Source: Pedobacter sp. KBW06 (GTDB lineage: Bacteria > Bacteroidota > Bacteroidia > Sphingobacteriales > Sphingobacteriaceae). Taken from it: 64,000 nt of DNA. Within the stretch, counting starts at the first letter, position 1; the number at the start of each line of letters is the position of its first letter. A program made the translations under genes and the position numbers. The DNA is taken from positions 1 through 64,000 of the forward strand of contig NZ_QAJL01000001.1 of assembly GCF_003852525.1 (NCBI RefSeq), given 5' to 3'. The notes beneath the pieces were generated by a model. The model saw only the letters and a program-made list of their open reading frames with translations, was not told the DNA's origin and made no database searches. Shown one piece after another: positions 1 through 9,358 of the stretch.

Positions 1-3000
1 TTTTCGGTCACAACAACCGTATAAGTGCCGCTTTCCTTAGCGGTATATTTTTGTAATACCGCACTAACAATCAATTCCCCGTTTTTATACCACTGGTTGC
101 CTAGAGCCTTATTGGATTCCAGGATCACCTGATCACCCGTACAGAACGTCAGGTTTCCTTCGGTTACCTCAACTGATGGTGTTGCAGGAATTGGATTTAC
201 AGTTATTATAATCTCATCAGATAATTTGGAACAAGGATTTGTCACCACAAGCCGATAGGTTCCAGGGGTAGAAACTGTCAATTCCGGCTTATTTTCGCCA
301 GCAATAGGCCTGTTATTTTTGATCCACTGGTTACCGGTCGCAGAACTCGATTTTAACTTCACGACTCCACCAGAACAAAAAGTAAGATCTCCTTCTGAAG
401 TGATTACCGGCTTAGGTTGATCAGGATATACATTAACCGAAACTATATTGGAGGCTGAGCTTTCACATCCTTTATCATTCTTTAACACAACATGATAATC
501 CCCTTCCGTTGACGCTGTATAAGTCTGGTTAATTTCACCGGCAATCGCAACTCCATTTTTAAACCACTGAAAACTCACAGCATCTCCATTTGCAGTCAAT
601 GTCACCGTCCCTCCGATACAAAACTGGGCATCCCATGGGAGAACCACAGCGCTTTCCGGCAATTTATTAACCGTTAGTGTTGCAACAGAAGACACCGAAC
701 TACACCCTAATGCAGAGGTAACGATAACCCTTAATTGCTTACCATTAGAAGTGAAAGGGACATTACTTAACGTAATCGATGTCGTATTACTTCCACTAAC
801 ACCTGTAGCATCAGCAGCGAAATCCTGCCATCCAGCGCCCTTATTATCATTAAACTGCCATTTATAGGTATTATCTGACTCTGTAGCAGTCACAGTGAAG
901 ACTGCATTTTTATCTTCACAAACGGAAACATTATTTAATGGTTGAAGAACCGGAGGTTGATTTACCTTAATAAGATAAGTCGTCCTTTCTCTTTCACTAC
1001 CCACGGTACCCAGCGTAAAAGTGCCAGACGCCGTTGGTGTCCCTGTAATCTTCAAAACATTATTTCCAGAACTAAAAGCAGGATCCAAACCACTGGGAAG
1101 CGCTCCGATAATTTCAACTGCTCCGCCAGACACACCTGCAAAATCAATTGGAACAATTGGAGTACCCGGACAAAGCTCTTGAACAATAACATTATTGTAC
1201 TTGATGTTATTACAAACTTCCTGTAAAGTTCCATTCTTACATTCCAGGTGAGGATCTGAAGGTGCATTGATCACATCCGGATCTGGATTTAGAATGGGAT
1301 GTGTGGCATCCGGATCAGTAATATCGGCTGGACGAAGGATACTTGCCTCTACCGAAAGTGGATAAGTTAAAGACGACGTCGCTGATTTAACAATGATTTT
1401 AAACTCAACAACAGCGTTGTTTTTCAGATCCAATACCGCACTAAAATCACCCGCTAACCTGAGGATATTATTAACTGCTCCCTCTCCGCTTGCAATTGAA
1501 AAACTTCCGTCTGTCACCTCAAATCCGGGAGGGGCTTTAAAAGCAAAAGGGGCACCTGAGACAGCACTGGGGCCACTATTTTTCACGCGGACAGTATAAG
1601 TAATTTGTTTATTCAGAATTAAAGTACTAAGGTCCGGAACAACACTTTCTATTTTCAGATCTGCAACTTTAATCACAAGATCAACTGGAGTATCCTCCTC
1701 ACTTCCCTGAATGTATGCCCAGGTATCCAGAGACTTGGCATTTCCAAAGCTATTTAATCCGGTACCTGAATTACCAGAGCCACCGGTATTATTGTAACTG
1801 CCCCATTTATGACCTTCAGTTCTACTGGAAGCCCCATTAACCCCAGTATAAACCGGGTTTGACGACTCAGCATAACTTCCGGCACCTGTAATATCCGAGT
1901 CATCCCAATAAGTTCGGTCGCTATAAACGGATTCGTCGGTCGACAGATTAAGCACATCGTAATTGGTTGTATTATCTGTAAGCTCAATAATTAATCCTAA
2001 AGGATTTACTTCCATATCAATATATGGAAAATGCACCTCCGCAGATAGCAATTTCGTTTTGAGTTTACTGATGAATGTACCGTCTTTTAAAAACGCTCCT
2101 TTACCATCTTTACCATCCCAGAAAACAACATTATTACCTTGAGTGGCAACGCCTATGATGACACGATCCGCGGGACCGGCAGGAGTTGATACAGGTATAG
2201 TAATCCTATATGTTCCGACTGCACTGGACTTAAATTTTATATACGCACCGTTCATACCCGCAAGTCCTACAGTTCCTTCTACCCCAACTATCGTCAGGTT
2301 GGTGATTTTTGGTAATTCTGCAGGATTTTTCAACCAGGTATCCTGCCCTAAAAACGCTGCTGTTGGCGCTTTAACAGGCAAGCCGGGATGGGGCTTATTA
2401 TAGAATATTTTATGGGTAACATTCGCGCCATCGTCGGGCCCGGTTGGGTTATGCGTATACGCCAGGATACCTTCATAGCTGGATTCGTTTAAACTTTTAT
2501 AAATAGGAACAGAATTTACAGCGAATCCATTACTATTGGAAAAAAAGGTAAAACCAACACCATTACTTCCATTTGTCTGGACCCGGTAGGCTCTTCCATC
2601 TTTTGTCAAAATATAATGTGTGGCAAAGTAAGCCCGGCTCTTTAAAAATGTACCATTCAAATGAAGGTTTAAAACATTAGCAAAAACCCTTCCTTTTAAC
2701 CATTCGGTTGCAGTACTTGCCCTTACCGAAACATCCCATGCCGCAATTAAATTAATATTTTCATCCGTTAAATCTGGCTGAGACCAGTTAGCCGTTGCAA
2801 GTATACTAGGGGCGATAAGACCATTATTTCCGGCTCCTCCAGGGGCAATAAATTCAACTTTCCAAACTCCTTCCATAGACGCAGGCACACTCATTTCAAA
2901 AGGAGTATATCCACTACCACTTCCAATTTTAGGACCGTTAAGCTCGTCAGTCCGGTTTCTAATCCTACCTGTACTACCTCCTACATTGGAGGTATAAACA

Positions 3001-3308
3001 TCACCAGTTGGCGTGGTAAAACGTATAACTCCCTGTCCATACCCCTGTGCACTTGAACCGGCTGCAATAATTTCGCCGGATTTTACATACACATAATGCG
3101 TACCTGGGGTTTTAAAAGGCCAGGATTCAGACGATCTAGTGGTGGTGTTACAATACAAAAAGGCTCGGTTTCCTGTCGCAGTTGCCGGGTATAAATCCCT
3201 GCTTCCCTCCGCATAAACAGCCGAGAAATTAACCAACAAACAAAATATAAACAGAAAGTGTAATTTCTTAGGTATAGATATAAGAATACGTCGGAGCACT
3301 TTTAGCAT
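1..3308 (-). CDS. Giant secreted Ig-like/DUF11 repeat protein (3' end outside window)
   Basis: The minus-strand frame is open from the ATG at 3308 to the window edge, about 1,102 codons with no stop, so the C-terminus is missing. The N-terminus has a hydrophobic signal segment (residues 13-38) ending near VYAEG. A DUF11-like domain lies around residues 545-650 (motif NSGPSAVSG). The last ~230 residues hold three Ig-like repeats of about 80 residues, each with FC-x-GG/GD, a QW-x-KNG-like core and a closing YxVVV strand. Such proteins in Bacteroidota are surface or secreted adhesin-like proteins, often with a C-terminal sorting or gliding-motility domain; that end cannot be seen here. Function is inferred only from architecture. 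A second in-frame-independent ATG at 3313 is less likely because it leaves the signal peptide frame. Confidence 0.85.
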   Translation of the reverse strand, partial: MLKVLRRILISIPKKLHFLFIFCLLVNFSAVYAEGSRDLYPATATGNRAFLYCNTTTRSSESWPFKTPGTHYVYVKSGEIIAAGSSAQGYGQGVIRFTTPTGDVYTSNVGGSTGRIRNRTDELNGPKIGSGSGYTPFEMSVPASMEGVWKVEFIAPGGAGNNGLIAPSILATANWSQPDLTDENINLIAAWDVSVRASTATEWLKGRVFANVLNLHLNGTFLKSRAYFATHYILTKDGRAYRVQTNGSNGVGFTFFSNSNGFAVNSVPIYKSLNESSYEGILAYTHNPTGPDDGANVTHKIFYNKPHPGLPVKAPTAAFLGQDTWLKNPAELPKITNLTIVGVEGTVGLAGMNGAYIKFKSSAVGTYRITIPVSTPAGPADRVIIGVATQGNNVVFWDGKDGKGAFLKDGTFISKLKTKLLSAEVHFPYIDMEVNPLGLIIELTDNTTNYDVLNLSTDESVYSDRTYWDDSDITGAGSYAESSNPVYTGVNGASSRTEGHKWGSYNNTGGSGNSGTGLNSFGNAKSLDTWAYIQGSEEDTPVDLVIKVADLKIESVVPDLSTLILNKQITYTVRVKNSGPSAVSGAPFAFKAPPGFEVTDGSFSIASGEGAVNNILRLAGDFSAVLDLKNNAVVEFKIIVKSATSSLTYPLSVEASILRPADITDPDATHPILNPDPDVINAPSDPHLECKNGTLQEVCNNIKYNNVIVQELCPGTPIVPIDFAGVSGGAVEIIGALPSGLDPAFSSGNNVLKITGTPTASGTFTLGTVGSERERTTYLIKVNQPPVLQPLNNVSVCEDKNAVFTVTATESDNTYKWQFNDNKGAGWQDFAADATGVSGSNTTSITLSNVPFTSNGKQLRVIVTSALGCSSVSSVATLTVNKLPESAVVLPWDAQFCIGGTVTLTANGDAVSFQWFKNGVAIAGEINQTYTASTEGDYHVVLKNDKGCESSASNIVSVNVYPDQPKPVITSEGDLTFCSGGVVKLKSSSATGNQWIKNNRPIAGENKPELTVSTPGTYRLVVTNPCSKLSDEIIITVNPIPATPSVEVTEGNLTFCTGDQVILESNKALGNQWYKNGELIVSAVLQKYTAKESGTYTVVVTE

Positions 3309-3976
3309 AACATTGATTATACAGGCCTATTCTCCTTTAAGAGCATCAATGCAATCGGACAGATCCGGCAAAATGAATGCGTTTTCTCTCAAGATGATCA
3401 GCCCCCCAGCAAATTTTCTTAAAGATTAACTGTGTTTATTACTACCAAATTACTCAGAATTTTGGTCATTTCATTAAATAATGCCGTAAAAGTGAAAATT
3501 TTTTAATAAAAATCAGACCAACAAATTAAAAATCTTTAAAATACTGCCAATAGCGCATAAAGCGGGACATTTCAGAAATACTCCAAAACCATTAGGAATA
3601 AAAAATAAATTCAACTGGGAACATTAGTAGAATTAATTCCCCACATTGGGGTCATCAATACCTACAAAAATGTGAACATATTGTTATGCCAATAACAACA
3701 AACACTACAAATCACAAAAATTAGAAGAAGGAAAAACCTGGTCTTTGGTCAACCAATGACGAATCTAAAAGAAACTATAGAAAAATATAGTCAAAATAAA
3801 ATCTAAAAGAAACCTTAAAGAACATTTATTAAAAATAAATGAAACAATTAGTCTATAATAAATTAATTTAAATTTATTAAAATACGCTAAATATCACAAA
3901 CTGGAATATATAGACTACATAAATAGAGCTGTAAAATCTAAATGAAGAATTGATAAGATAAGGCTAAAGATCTGAA
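3309..3976. other. AT-rich intergenic region without a supported gene
   Basis: About 670 bases, strongly AT-rich, with stops in all frames. It holds small structures only: a short hairpin CCCCA-cat-TGGGG near 3637-3650, an inverted repeat TTGTTAT-gcca-ATAACAA near 3680-3697, and a direct repeat AATCTAAAAGAAAC at 3762-3775 and 3800-3813. The promoter of the giant minus-strand gene should lie near its right of 3308, but I could not find a convincing TTTG/TAnnTTTG pair. Confidence 0.6.
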
Positions 3977-4183
3977 CTAATCATCAGTCCAATAATCAGA
4001 AATTTTGTCTCTTGAAAGAAAATAACCGAGACATAAACCAAAAGAAAGCACGGCGATCCAGAAGTATCGGTCAAAATTATAGTTAACGGGATCGCCGGAA
4101 AAGAGCGCGATAAGAAAAGTAGAAAGAAACATACTGCATACAGCAATTATACATCCGGCAATATAAAGTGCTATTTTTTTCAT
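3977..4183 (-). CDS. Small two-helix membrane protein, hypothetical
   Basis: 68 residues from the ATG at 4183 (start MKKIALYIAG). Two hydrophobic segments are visible, residues about 4-28 and 38-56, with a charged tail ending DYWTDD. A TTG start at 4216 would add 11 residues, but the ATG is followed directly by a lysine-rich, membrane-type N-terminus and is preferred. No family is recognised. It stands alone downstream of the siderophore-interacting protein gene and upstream of a long AT-rich gap. Function unknown. Confidence 0.5.
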   Translation of the reverse strand: MKKIALYIAGCIIAVCSMFLSTFLIALFSGDPVNYNFDRYFWIAVLSFGLCLGYFLSRDKISDYWTDD

Positions 4184-4305
4184 TGGAGAGCAAAATGAGT
4201 CTATAAAAGCGTACAATGATATAAAACTACCGCATGAAGTATGTATAATATATTCAGAAGTAATTACACTAAATTTACAAGATATTATTGCAATTACAAA
4301 TTGTA

Positions 4306-5142
4306 TTACTTTTCCTGATGTTCTGCCCTTCGGTCTACTTCAGAGCCATCTTCCGATATTCCGGATTTCCAATACGAGTAAGCATAAAACTCCTCTCTGG
4401 TCCAGAAAGCTTCATTACGAAGGTACTGTCTCACCGTTTTCACCGTTTTAAATTCCGCAGCCACATAAGCAAATTTTCGGATCTCCTCTGTTTCAGGCAA
4501 ATTTGCCTGGCGAACGGCATCGGAAAGAAAAGTCCCCTCGCCTGCTAAAGGATTATGGATCCAGTTCAGCTGAACCTTTGATCTTGTTTTTAACTCCTGT
4601 TCATCAGCTTCGCTTTCCACTTCGATATACGCAACTCCCTCCGCGTCTTCAGGCAAGTCTTCCAGAATTGCACCCAGGACAGGAATTGCTGTTGCGTCTC
4701 CTACCAGCAAATACCAATCGGCCTTAGGATACAATTCCGTTTCTTTTGCCCTCATGGTTACGCCCAGTGCTGCTCCAGGCTCCGCATGCATTGCCCATGC
4801 AGAAGCAGGTCCATTATCGCCATGAGCGACAAAATCAATGATCATTTCATTTTTTTCCAGATCGATGCCCCGATGGGTATAGGTCCTGATTGCCGGGCGA
4901 ACTTCTACTGGTGGCATATCCCATTTTTCTGCTTCAAAATCCCAGCTCGGGTAGTGCAGCTCATTTAAACCCGCAGGTGGGATGTAAATTTTATTGTTCA
5001 CACCGACTGTAGCAATACTGAACTTATAAACATCATCCCCTGTAAGCGTGATTCTAATATAATGTGGGGTAATATACTCCCTGCTTTTTAGGTAAAGCGT
5101 TGCTGTAATAAATTGTGCAGCTATATTTTCTTTCTTTTCCAT
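4306..5142 (-). CDS. Siderophore-interacting protein (FAD-binding ferric reductase)
   Basis: 278 residues, the usual length for the SIP/ViuB family. The N-terminal half is the FAD-binding barrel with the flavin motif RTYT (in RPAIRTYTHR, around residues 83-92) followed by DFVAHGDNGPASAWA, a strong family signature. The C-terminal half is the NAD(P)H-binding SIP domain (LVGDATAIPVLGAIL) and ends with the conserved YSYWKSG segment. Members reduce Fe(III)-siderophores in the cytoplasm to release iron. The gene stands alone; no ferric receptor is adjacent and no Fur box was recognised by eye. Confidence 0.93.
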   Translation of the reverse strand: MEKKENIAAQFITATLYLKSREYITPHYIRITLTGDDVYKFSIATVGVNNKIYIPPAGLNELHYPSWDFEAEKWDMPPVEVRPAIRTYTHRGIDLEKNEMIIDFVAHGDNGPASAWAMHAEPGAALGVTMRAKETELYPKADWYLLVGDATAIPVLGAILEDLPEDAEGVAYIEVESEADEQELKTRSKVQLNWIHNPLAGEGTFLSDAVRQANLPETEEIRKFAYVAAEFKTVKTVRQYLRNEAFWTREEFYAYSYWKSGISEDGSEVDRRAEHQEK

Positions 5143-5345
5143 AATGGTAAGTAATAATTAATTTACTAAATAAACGCTGCAAATTCCGATTATTTAGAAC
5201 GATTACAAATAATAACACAATAATATTACATGGAATGACCTTAAGATTACATTTCTTAAAAATTGTGACGAAGATCATTTTTTAGACTTTACCCGCCCTC
5301 TATATTTGGGTTTAATTTATTCTTACTCGATGGATGTCGACGACA

Positions 5346-5375
5346 AAGGGGTTGTTCCGGGAAGTTCAACCCCTT
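5346..5375. terminator. Hairpin downstream of the RND operon
   Basis: Inverted repeat AAGGGGTTG (5346-5354) and CAACCCCTT (5367-5375) with a 12-base loop, 15 bases past the stop of the RND pump. No clear T-tract follows on the minus strand, so termination is inferred from position and stem strength only. Confidence 0.45.
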
Positions 5376-5389
5376 ACTATTTTCAAACC

Positions 5390-8300
5390 CTAGCGGTAAA
5401 ACTTTCGGATCAGGCTGGGCAATACAATCAACAATAGCGGCAGCGCGACGATGAAACCTCCAATCACGGAGATCGCCAGGGGCTGATGCAACTGTGCTCC
5501 TGCCCCTATTCCCAATGCCAGTGGACTCAAAGCAATCATTGCCCCAAAGGCCGTCATTAATTTAGGTCTCAATCTTGTCGAAATGGCATACACCAATGCT
5601 TCATCTACACTCCTGCTCTCCAGTCCTTGCTTAAACTGCAAAAAACTAAAAATCGCATTTTCAGCAATGATGCCAACAATCATAATCAATCCGGTATAAC
5701 TGCCTACATTTAAAGGCGTGTGGCTCATAAACAAAGCAAGATAGCTTCCAGAGATCCCCATAACAGCGATCAGTAAAATGATAAATGCAATCTTAAAATC
5801 TTTAAACACAAACAGGATCACACTAAACACAAGCAAACAGGAAAGCACTAAAATAATCAGCAGCTCCCGGAACGATTGCTGTTGTTCCGCATAAGCACCC
5901 CCGTATTCAACGTGATATCCCTTAGGAAGCTGGACATTTGCCAACACCTGGGCCTGCACATCTTTCATCACGCTTCCCAAATCCCTATTGTCCAGACGCG
6001 CAGAGATCAACCCGATTGATTGCAAATTTTCCCTTACAATCTCTGCCTCCCCCGCCTTAATCTGTACACTTGCTAAAGAATTGATTGGGATCGTTTTTCC
6101 ATTGTTCATAAATATATGGAGCCGCCCAACATCAGCAATACCAAATTCCCGGCTCCCGGGGTATATCATTCTTATCGGCGACAGTTGCTGTTTATCAAAT
6201 ACATTTCCGATTACATTTCCCTGCATTGCCGTTTGCACCTGCAACTGAAAATCGCCTGGTGCAATGCCAAATTGTGCCAGGGCAGCATAATCCGGCCGGA
6301 TATTGACTGCCGGACCGGCAATCACAATACCATCAAACACATCTGCAGTTCCTTTAATCTTCGAAATGATGCCAGCTATTTTTTTTGAAAGCTCCTGAAG
6401 CTTTCCCTCATCTGTGCCAAATATTTTAACTTCAACAGGCTGCGTTGAACTCATCAGATCGCCCAGCATATCCCCAATCACCTGACCAAAATCCACTGTT
6501 AAAGCCGGTTGGGTACTTTCAATCTTCCTCCTGATCTCGTCAATGACCTCATCAGAAGTCCTGTTTCTTGTCGCTTTCAGCTGAATCAGATAATCTCCGG
6601 TATTGGGTTCCGTAATAAAAAAACCCATCTGCGTACCTGTACGCCTCGAATAGGTTTGTACCTCTGGAATTTTGACGATCATTTTTTCCACCTCTCTCAG
6701 CATTCGGTCTGTTTCTGCCAGAGAAGTTCCCGGAGGGCTTTTATAATCCAGCACAATACTTCCTTCATCCATTTCCGGAAGAAAACCAGTTTGCAAACGC
6801 GGATAAACCAATACGATACTCAAAACAAGGACCAGCAGGAAAAGAATACTGATATAAGGCCTCTGAATAAAATAAGAAATGAAATCGCCAACCTTTGTTC
6901 CTGTAGCAACCCGCCTTTGAACGATGGCATGATCGTTACCCTCCTGATGCTTTGTCAGCAGAAGATAAATCACAGGCAATCCAATCCAGGTGACCAGGAA
7001 AGAACAGATCAGTGTAATAATCATGGTATTGGTCATCACCTGAAAATAAGACCCTGCAACACCCGTCATCAGTACGAATGGGATAAATATCACAATTGTG
7101 CTGACCGAAGAGCCTAACATCGCAGGAAAAAGATAATCAATTGCTTTTTTGAGCAATCCAGATGTGGCCTCCCCGGGGTGTTCCTCATGGGTCCGGTGAA
7201 TTTGCTCCACCACCACAATTGCATCATCGATGATCAGGCCGATGGCGGCTGCAATGGCCCCTAATGTCATGATGTTTAAGGAATAGCCGATCAGGTATAA
7301 ACAAATCAATGTTAAACCAAGGGTGATGGGAATCACAATTAATATCGTCAGACTTGGTTTTAACGCACGAAGAAAGATGATGGCCACGAGGATGGCCATT
7401 CCCAGACCAACCCACAAACTATCGGTCACACTTTTTACAGATCGTTCTACAAAGTCCGCCTGCAGGTAATAAGGCTTAACCGTTACTCCCTGCGGCAAAA
7501 TCTTTTTTAGCTCCGTTACTTTTTGCTCCATCTGCGTGGATAAGTCCACCAGATTCGCATTCGGTTGTTTGATCACTGTGATCAGGATTCCATCTTTACC
7601 GTTGGCATTGATCCTGGTATATTCTACCGCTTCACTAATGCGAATGGTAGCCAGGTCTTTCAGCATAACGATTCTATGGTTCTTTTTACTGACCATCAGA
7701 TTTTCAAGATCTGCTTTATTCTTTAACGTTACATCGGTAACAGAAAGGTACAAGTAGTTGAAATCAGACACATAACCATTGGATTTCACAAAATTAGTTT
7801 GCGCCATTGCCGCAGTGATCTGATCCGGCGTAATGGCTAAAGCATTCATTTTCTGAATGTCCAGCTGCACCCAGTACTCTTTCGCCTTTCCTCCGATGAT
7901 GCGGATTTCTGAAACACCCTCTACCTGAGATAAAAAGGGCTTAATTGTATAAGTAGCCAGCTGCTTCAATTCAATCGGTGATTTCGTATTGCTTTCCAAA
8001 GTGTAACCGCTTACCGGAAGGATGGCAGGGTTCATTTTTTCTACCGAGAGGTTCAGGCCCGCAGGGAGTGCATTTTTAATCTTCTCCATTTGCGATTCGA
8101 TCCTTTGCTGGCTCAGGTCGATATCGGCATTCCAATTCATGTAAGCCGAAATTTCACAACTGCCCCTGCTCGTCACACTTCTGATCAGTTTCAAATCAGG
8201 CACCTGCTTTACTGCATTTTCAAGAGGACGGGTTACCGTAAGCATCATTTGATCTACGGGCTGTAACTCTGCCTCTGCTATAATTTTTATCTTCGGAAAA

Positions 8301-8416
8301 GTAATTTCCGGAAACAGCGCAGTTTTAAGCCTGGTATAAGAATAGCCACCACCAATCAGGATCAGCAGCAGGACTACAATCAGTGGATTTTTATGGGAGA
8401 TAAAAAAGTTTTTCAT
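5390..8416 (-). CDS. RND efflux transporter permease (HAE1/AcrB type)
   Basis: 1,008 residues, near the typical 1,020-1,050 for RND pumps. Two repeats of TM1, periplasmic porter domain and TM2-6 can be followed. TM4 carries the proton-relay signature GLIIDDAIVVVEQIHR (around residue 395), with the DD pair typical of drug (HAE1) pumps and not of CzcA-type metal pumps. The start is 3 bases after the adaptor stop (8419), so adaptor and pump are translationally close. It is the last gene of a PAP2-PAP2-tolC-adaptor-RND set, and a hairpin follows. Substrate cannot be told from sequence. Confidence 0.95.
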   Translation of the reverse strand: MKNFFISHKNPLIVVLLLILIGGGYSYTRLKTALFPEITFPKIKIIAEAELQPVDQMMLTVTRPLENAVKQVPDLKLIRSVTSRGSCEISAYMNWNADIDLSQQRIESQMEKIKNALPAGLNLSVEKMNPAILPVSGYTLESNTKSPIELKQLATYTIKPFLSQVEGVSEIRIIGGKAKEYWVQLDIQKMNALAITPDQITAAMAQTNFVKSNGYVSDFNYLYLSVTDVTLKNKADLENLMVSKKNHRIVMLKDLATIRISEAVEYTRINANGKDGILITVIKQPNANLVDLSTQMEQKVTELKKILPQGVTVKPYYLQADFVERSVKSVTDSLWVGLGMAILVAIIFLRALKPSLTILIVIPITLGLTLICLYLIGYSLNIMTLGAIAAAIGLIIDDAIVVVEQIHRTHEEHPGEATSGLLKKAIDYLFPAMLGSSVSTIVIFIPFVLMTGVAGSYFQVMTNTMIITLICSFLVTWIGLPVIYLLLTKHQEGNDHAIVQRRVATGTKVGDFISYFIQRPYISILFLLVLVLSIVLVYPRLQTGFLPEMDEGSIVLDYKSPPGTSLAETDRMLREVEKMIVKIPEVQTYSRRTGTQMGFFITEPNTGDYLIQLKATRNRTSDEVIDEIRRKIESTQPALTVDFGQVIGDMLGDLMSSTQPVEVKIFGTDEGKLQELSKKIAGIISKIKGTADVFDGIVIAGPAVNIRPDYAALAQFGIAPGDFQLQVQTAMQGNVIGNVFDKQQLSPIRMIYPGSREFGIADVGRLHIFMNNGKTIPINSLASVQIKAGEAEIVRENLQSIGLISARLDNRDLGSVMKDVQAQVLANVQLPKGYHVEYGGAYAEQQQSFRELLIILVLSCLLVFSVILFVFKDFKIAFIILLIAVMGISGSYLALFMSHTPLNVGSYTGLIMIVGIIAENAIFSFLQFKQGLESRSVDEALVYAISTRLRPKLMTAFGAMIALSPLALGIGAGAQLHQPLAISVIGGFIVALPLLLIVLPSLIRKFYR

Positions 8417-8418
8417 GG

Positions 8419-9357
8419 CTATCTGATGATTTTAACTTTCGCCGTATCTGCCAATCCATAGTTTCCGGTAAGAATAAACCGGTCTTTTGCGCTAAATGAA
8501 GGAGATAAAATTTCAATCTTTTTTCCCTCGTCCAGTCCCTTCTTCACCGTAACTTTTACCGCTACCGAGTCGTTCTGCATTTTCATCACCCAAAACTCAT
8601 CCTCCGTTTCATTACTCAATACAGCCGATTTTGGAAGTGTGATGGCCTTGGGACTGGAGGTATTGACCAGTCTTATCCCTGCGACAAGGTTTTCGGGAAT
8701 GTCATGCCCTGCTGAAACATGAATGATAAAACGTTGGGTCTGTGCCAGAGAATCTACCGACGATAAAGCCCTTCCGACACTTCCTTTCAATTCTTCACCA
8801 TCCGGCAAACTGAGCATTACAGTTTGATTACCGGCCAGAATTTTTCTCATTTCATAAGGCAGGTCTAATAGAAAAACCAGACTATTTTTATTACTCAATA
8901 CGGCAAGGGCTTCCCCCTCCTGCACATAATCTCCCTTCTGATGGCTTACGGAGGAAATAAAACCACTTTGGGCAGCTCTGATCTTAGACAATCCGGAAAA
9001 TTTAAAGCCGGGGTCCAGTTGATTCACGGAATTGCCTATCGCTCTCGCTTCTTTCGTCACCAGGCTAAATAATACCTGGCCATTACTCACTACATCCCCC
9101 ACCTTTACCGTATTTCCCTGCAGGTACCCGCTGATACTCGCTTTGATGTAACTTTTCTCCAGATAAACAGAGGTCGCATTTAAGTTCACATAAGACACCA
9201 GATCTCCCTGACTTATCGTAGTCAGCTTTACCGGAGTTTCCATATTCCCGCTTTCGTCTGTTGCAGTAGCGTCCGCTCCATTCCCACAGGCCGTCAGCAG
9301 CAATACAACGGAAGAGAGGATCCCAATTGAACATTTAATTTTGAGTTGATTCTTCAT
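8419..9357 (-). CDS. RND efflux periplasmic adaptor, lipoprotein
   Basis: 312 residues, short for a membrane-fusion protein. The signal peptide ends in an SPII lipobox LLTAC (Cys about residue 24), so it is predicted to be anchored to a membrane by lipid. Two lipoyl-like half motifs are seen: SISGYLQGNTVKVGDVVSNG near residue 75 and SGFISSVSHQKGDYVQEGE near residue 130, with almost no coiled-coil hairpin between them, explaining the short length. Its ATG at 9357 lies one base from the tolC stop (9359). It should join the pump at 5390 and the TolC at 9359 into one export machine. Confidence 0.9.
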   Translation of the reverse strand: MKNQLKIKCSIGILSSVVLLLTACGNGADATATDESGNMETPVKLTTISQGDLVSYVNLNATSVYLEKSYIKASISGYLQGNTVKVGDVVSNGQVLFSLVTKEARAIGNSVNQLDPGFKFSGLSKIRAAQSGFISSVSHQKGDYVQEGEALAVLSNKNSLVFLLDLPYEMRKILAGNQTVMLSLPDGEELKGSVGRALSSVDSLAQTQRFIIHVSAGHDIPENLVAGIRLVNTSSPKAITLPKSAVLSNETEDEFWVMKMQNDSVAVKVTVKKGLDEGKKIEILSPSFSAKDRFILTGNYGLADTAKVKIIR

Positions 9358-9358
9358 G

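Noticed and set aside
1052..2403. Several ORFs of 60-95 codons on either strand
   Set aside because: They lie inside the continuous minus-strand frame of the giant secreted protein and are shadows of it.
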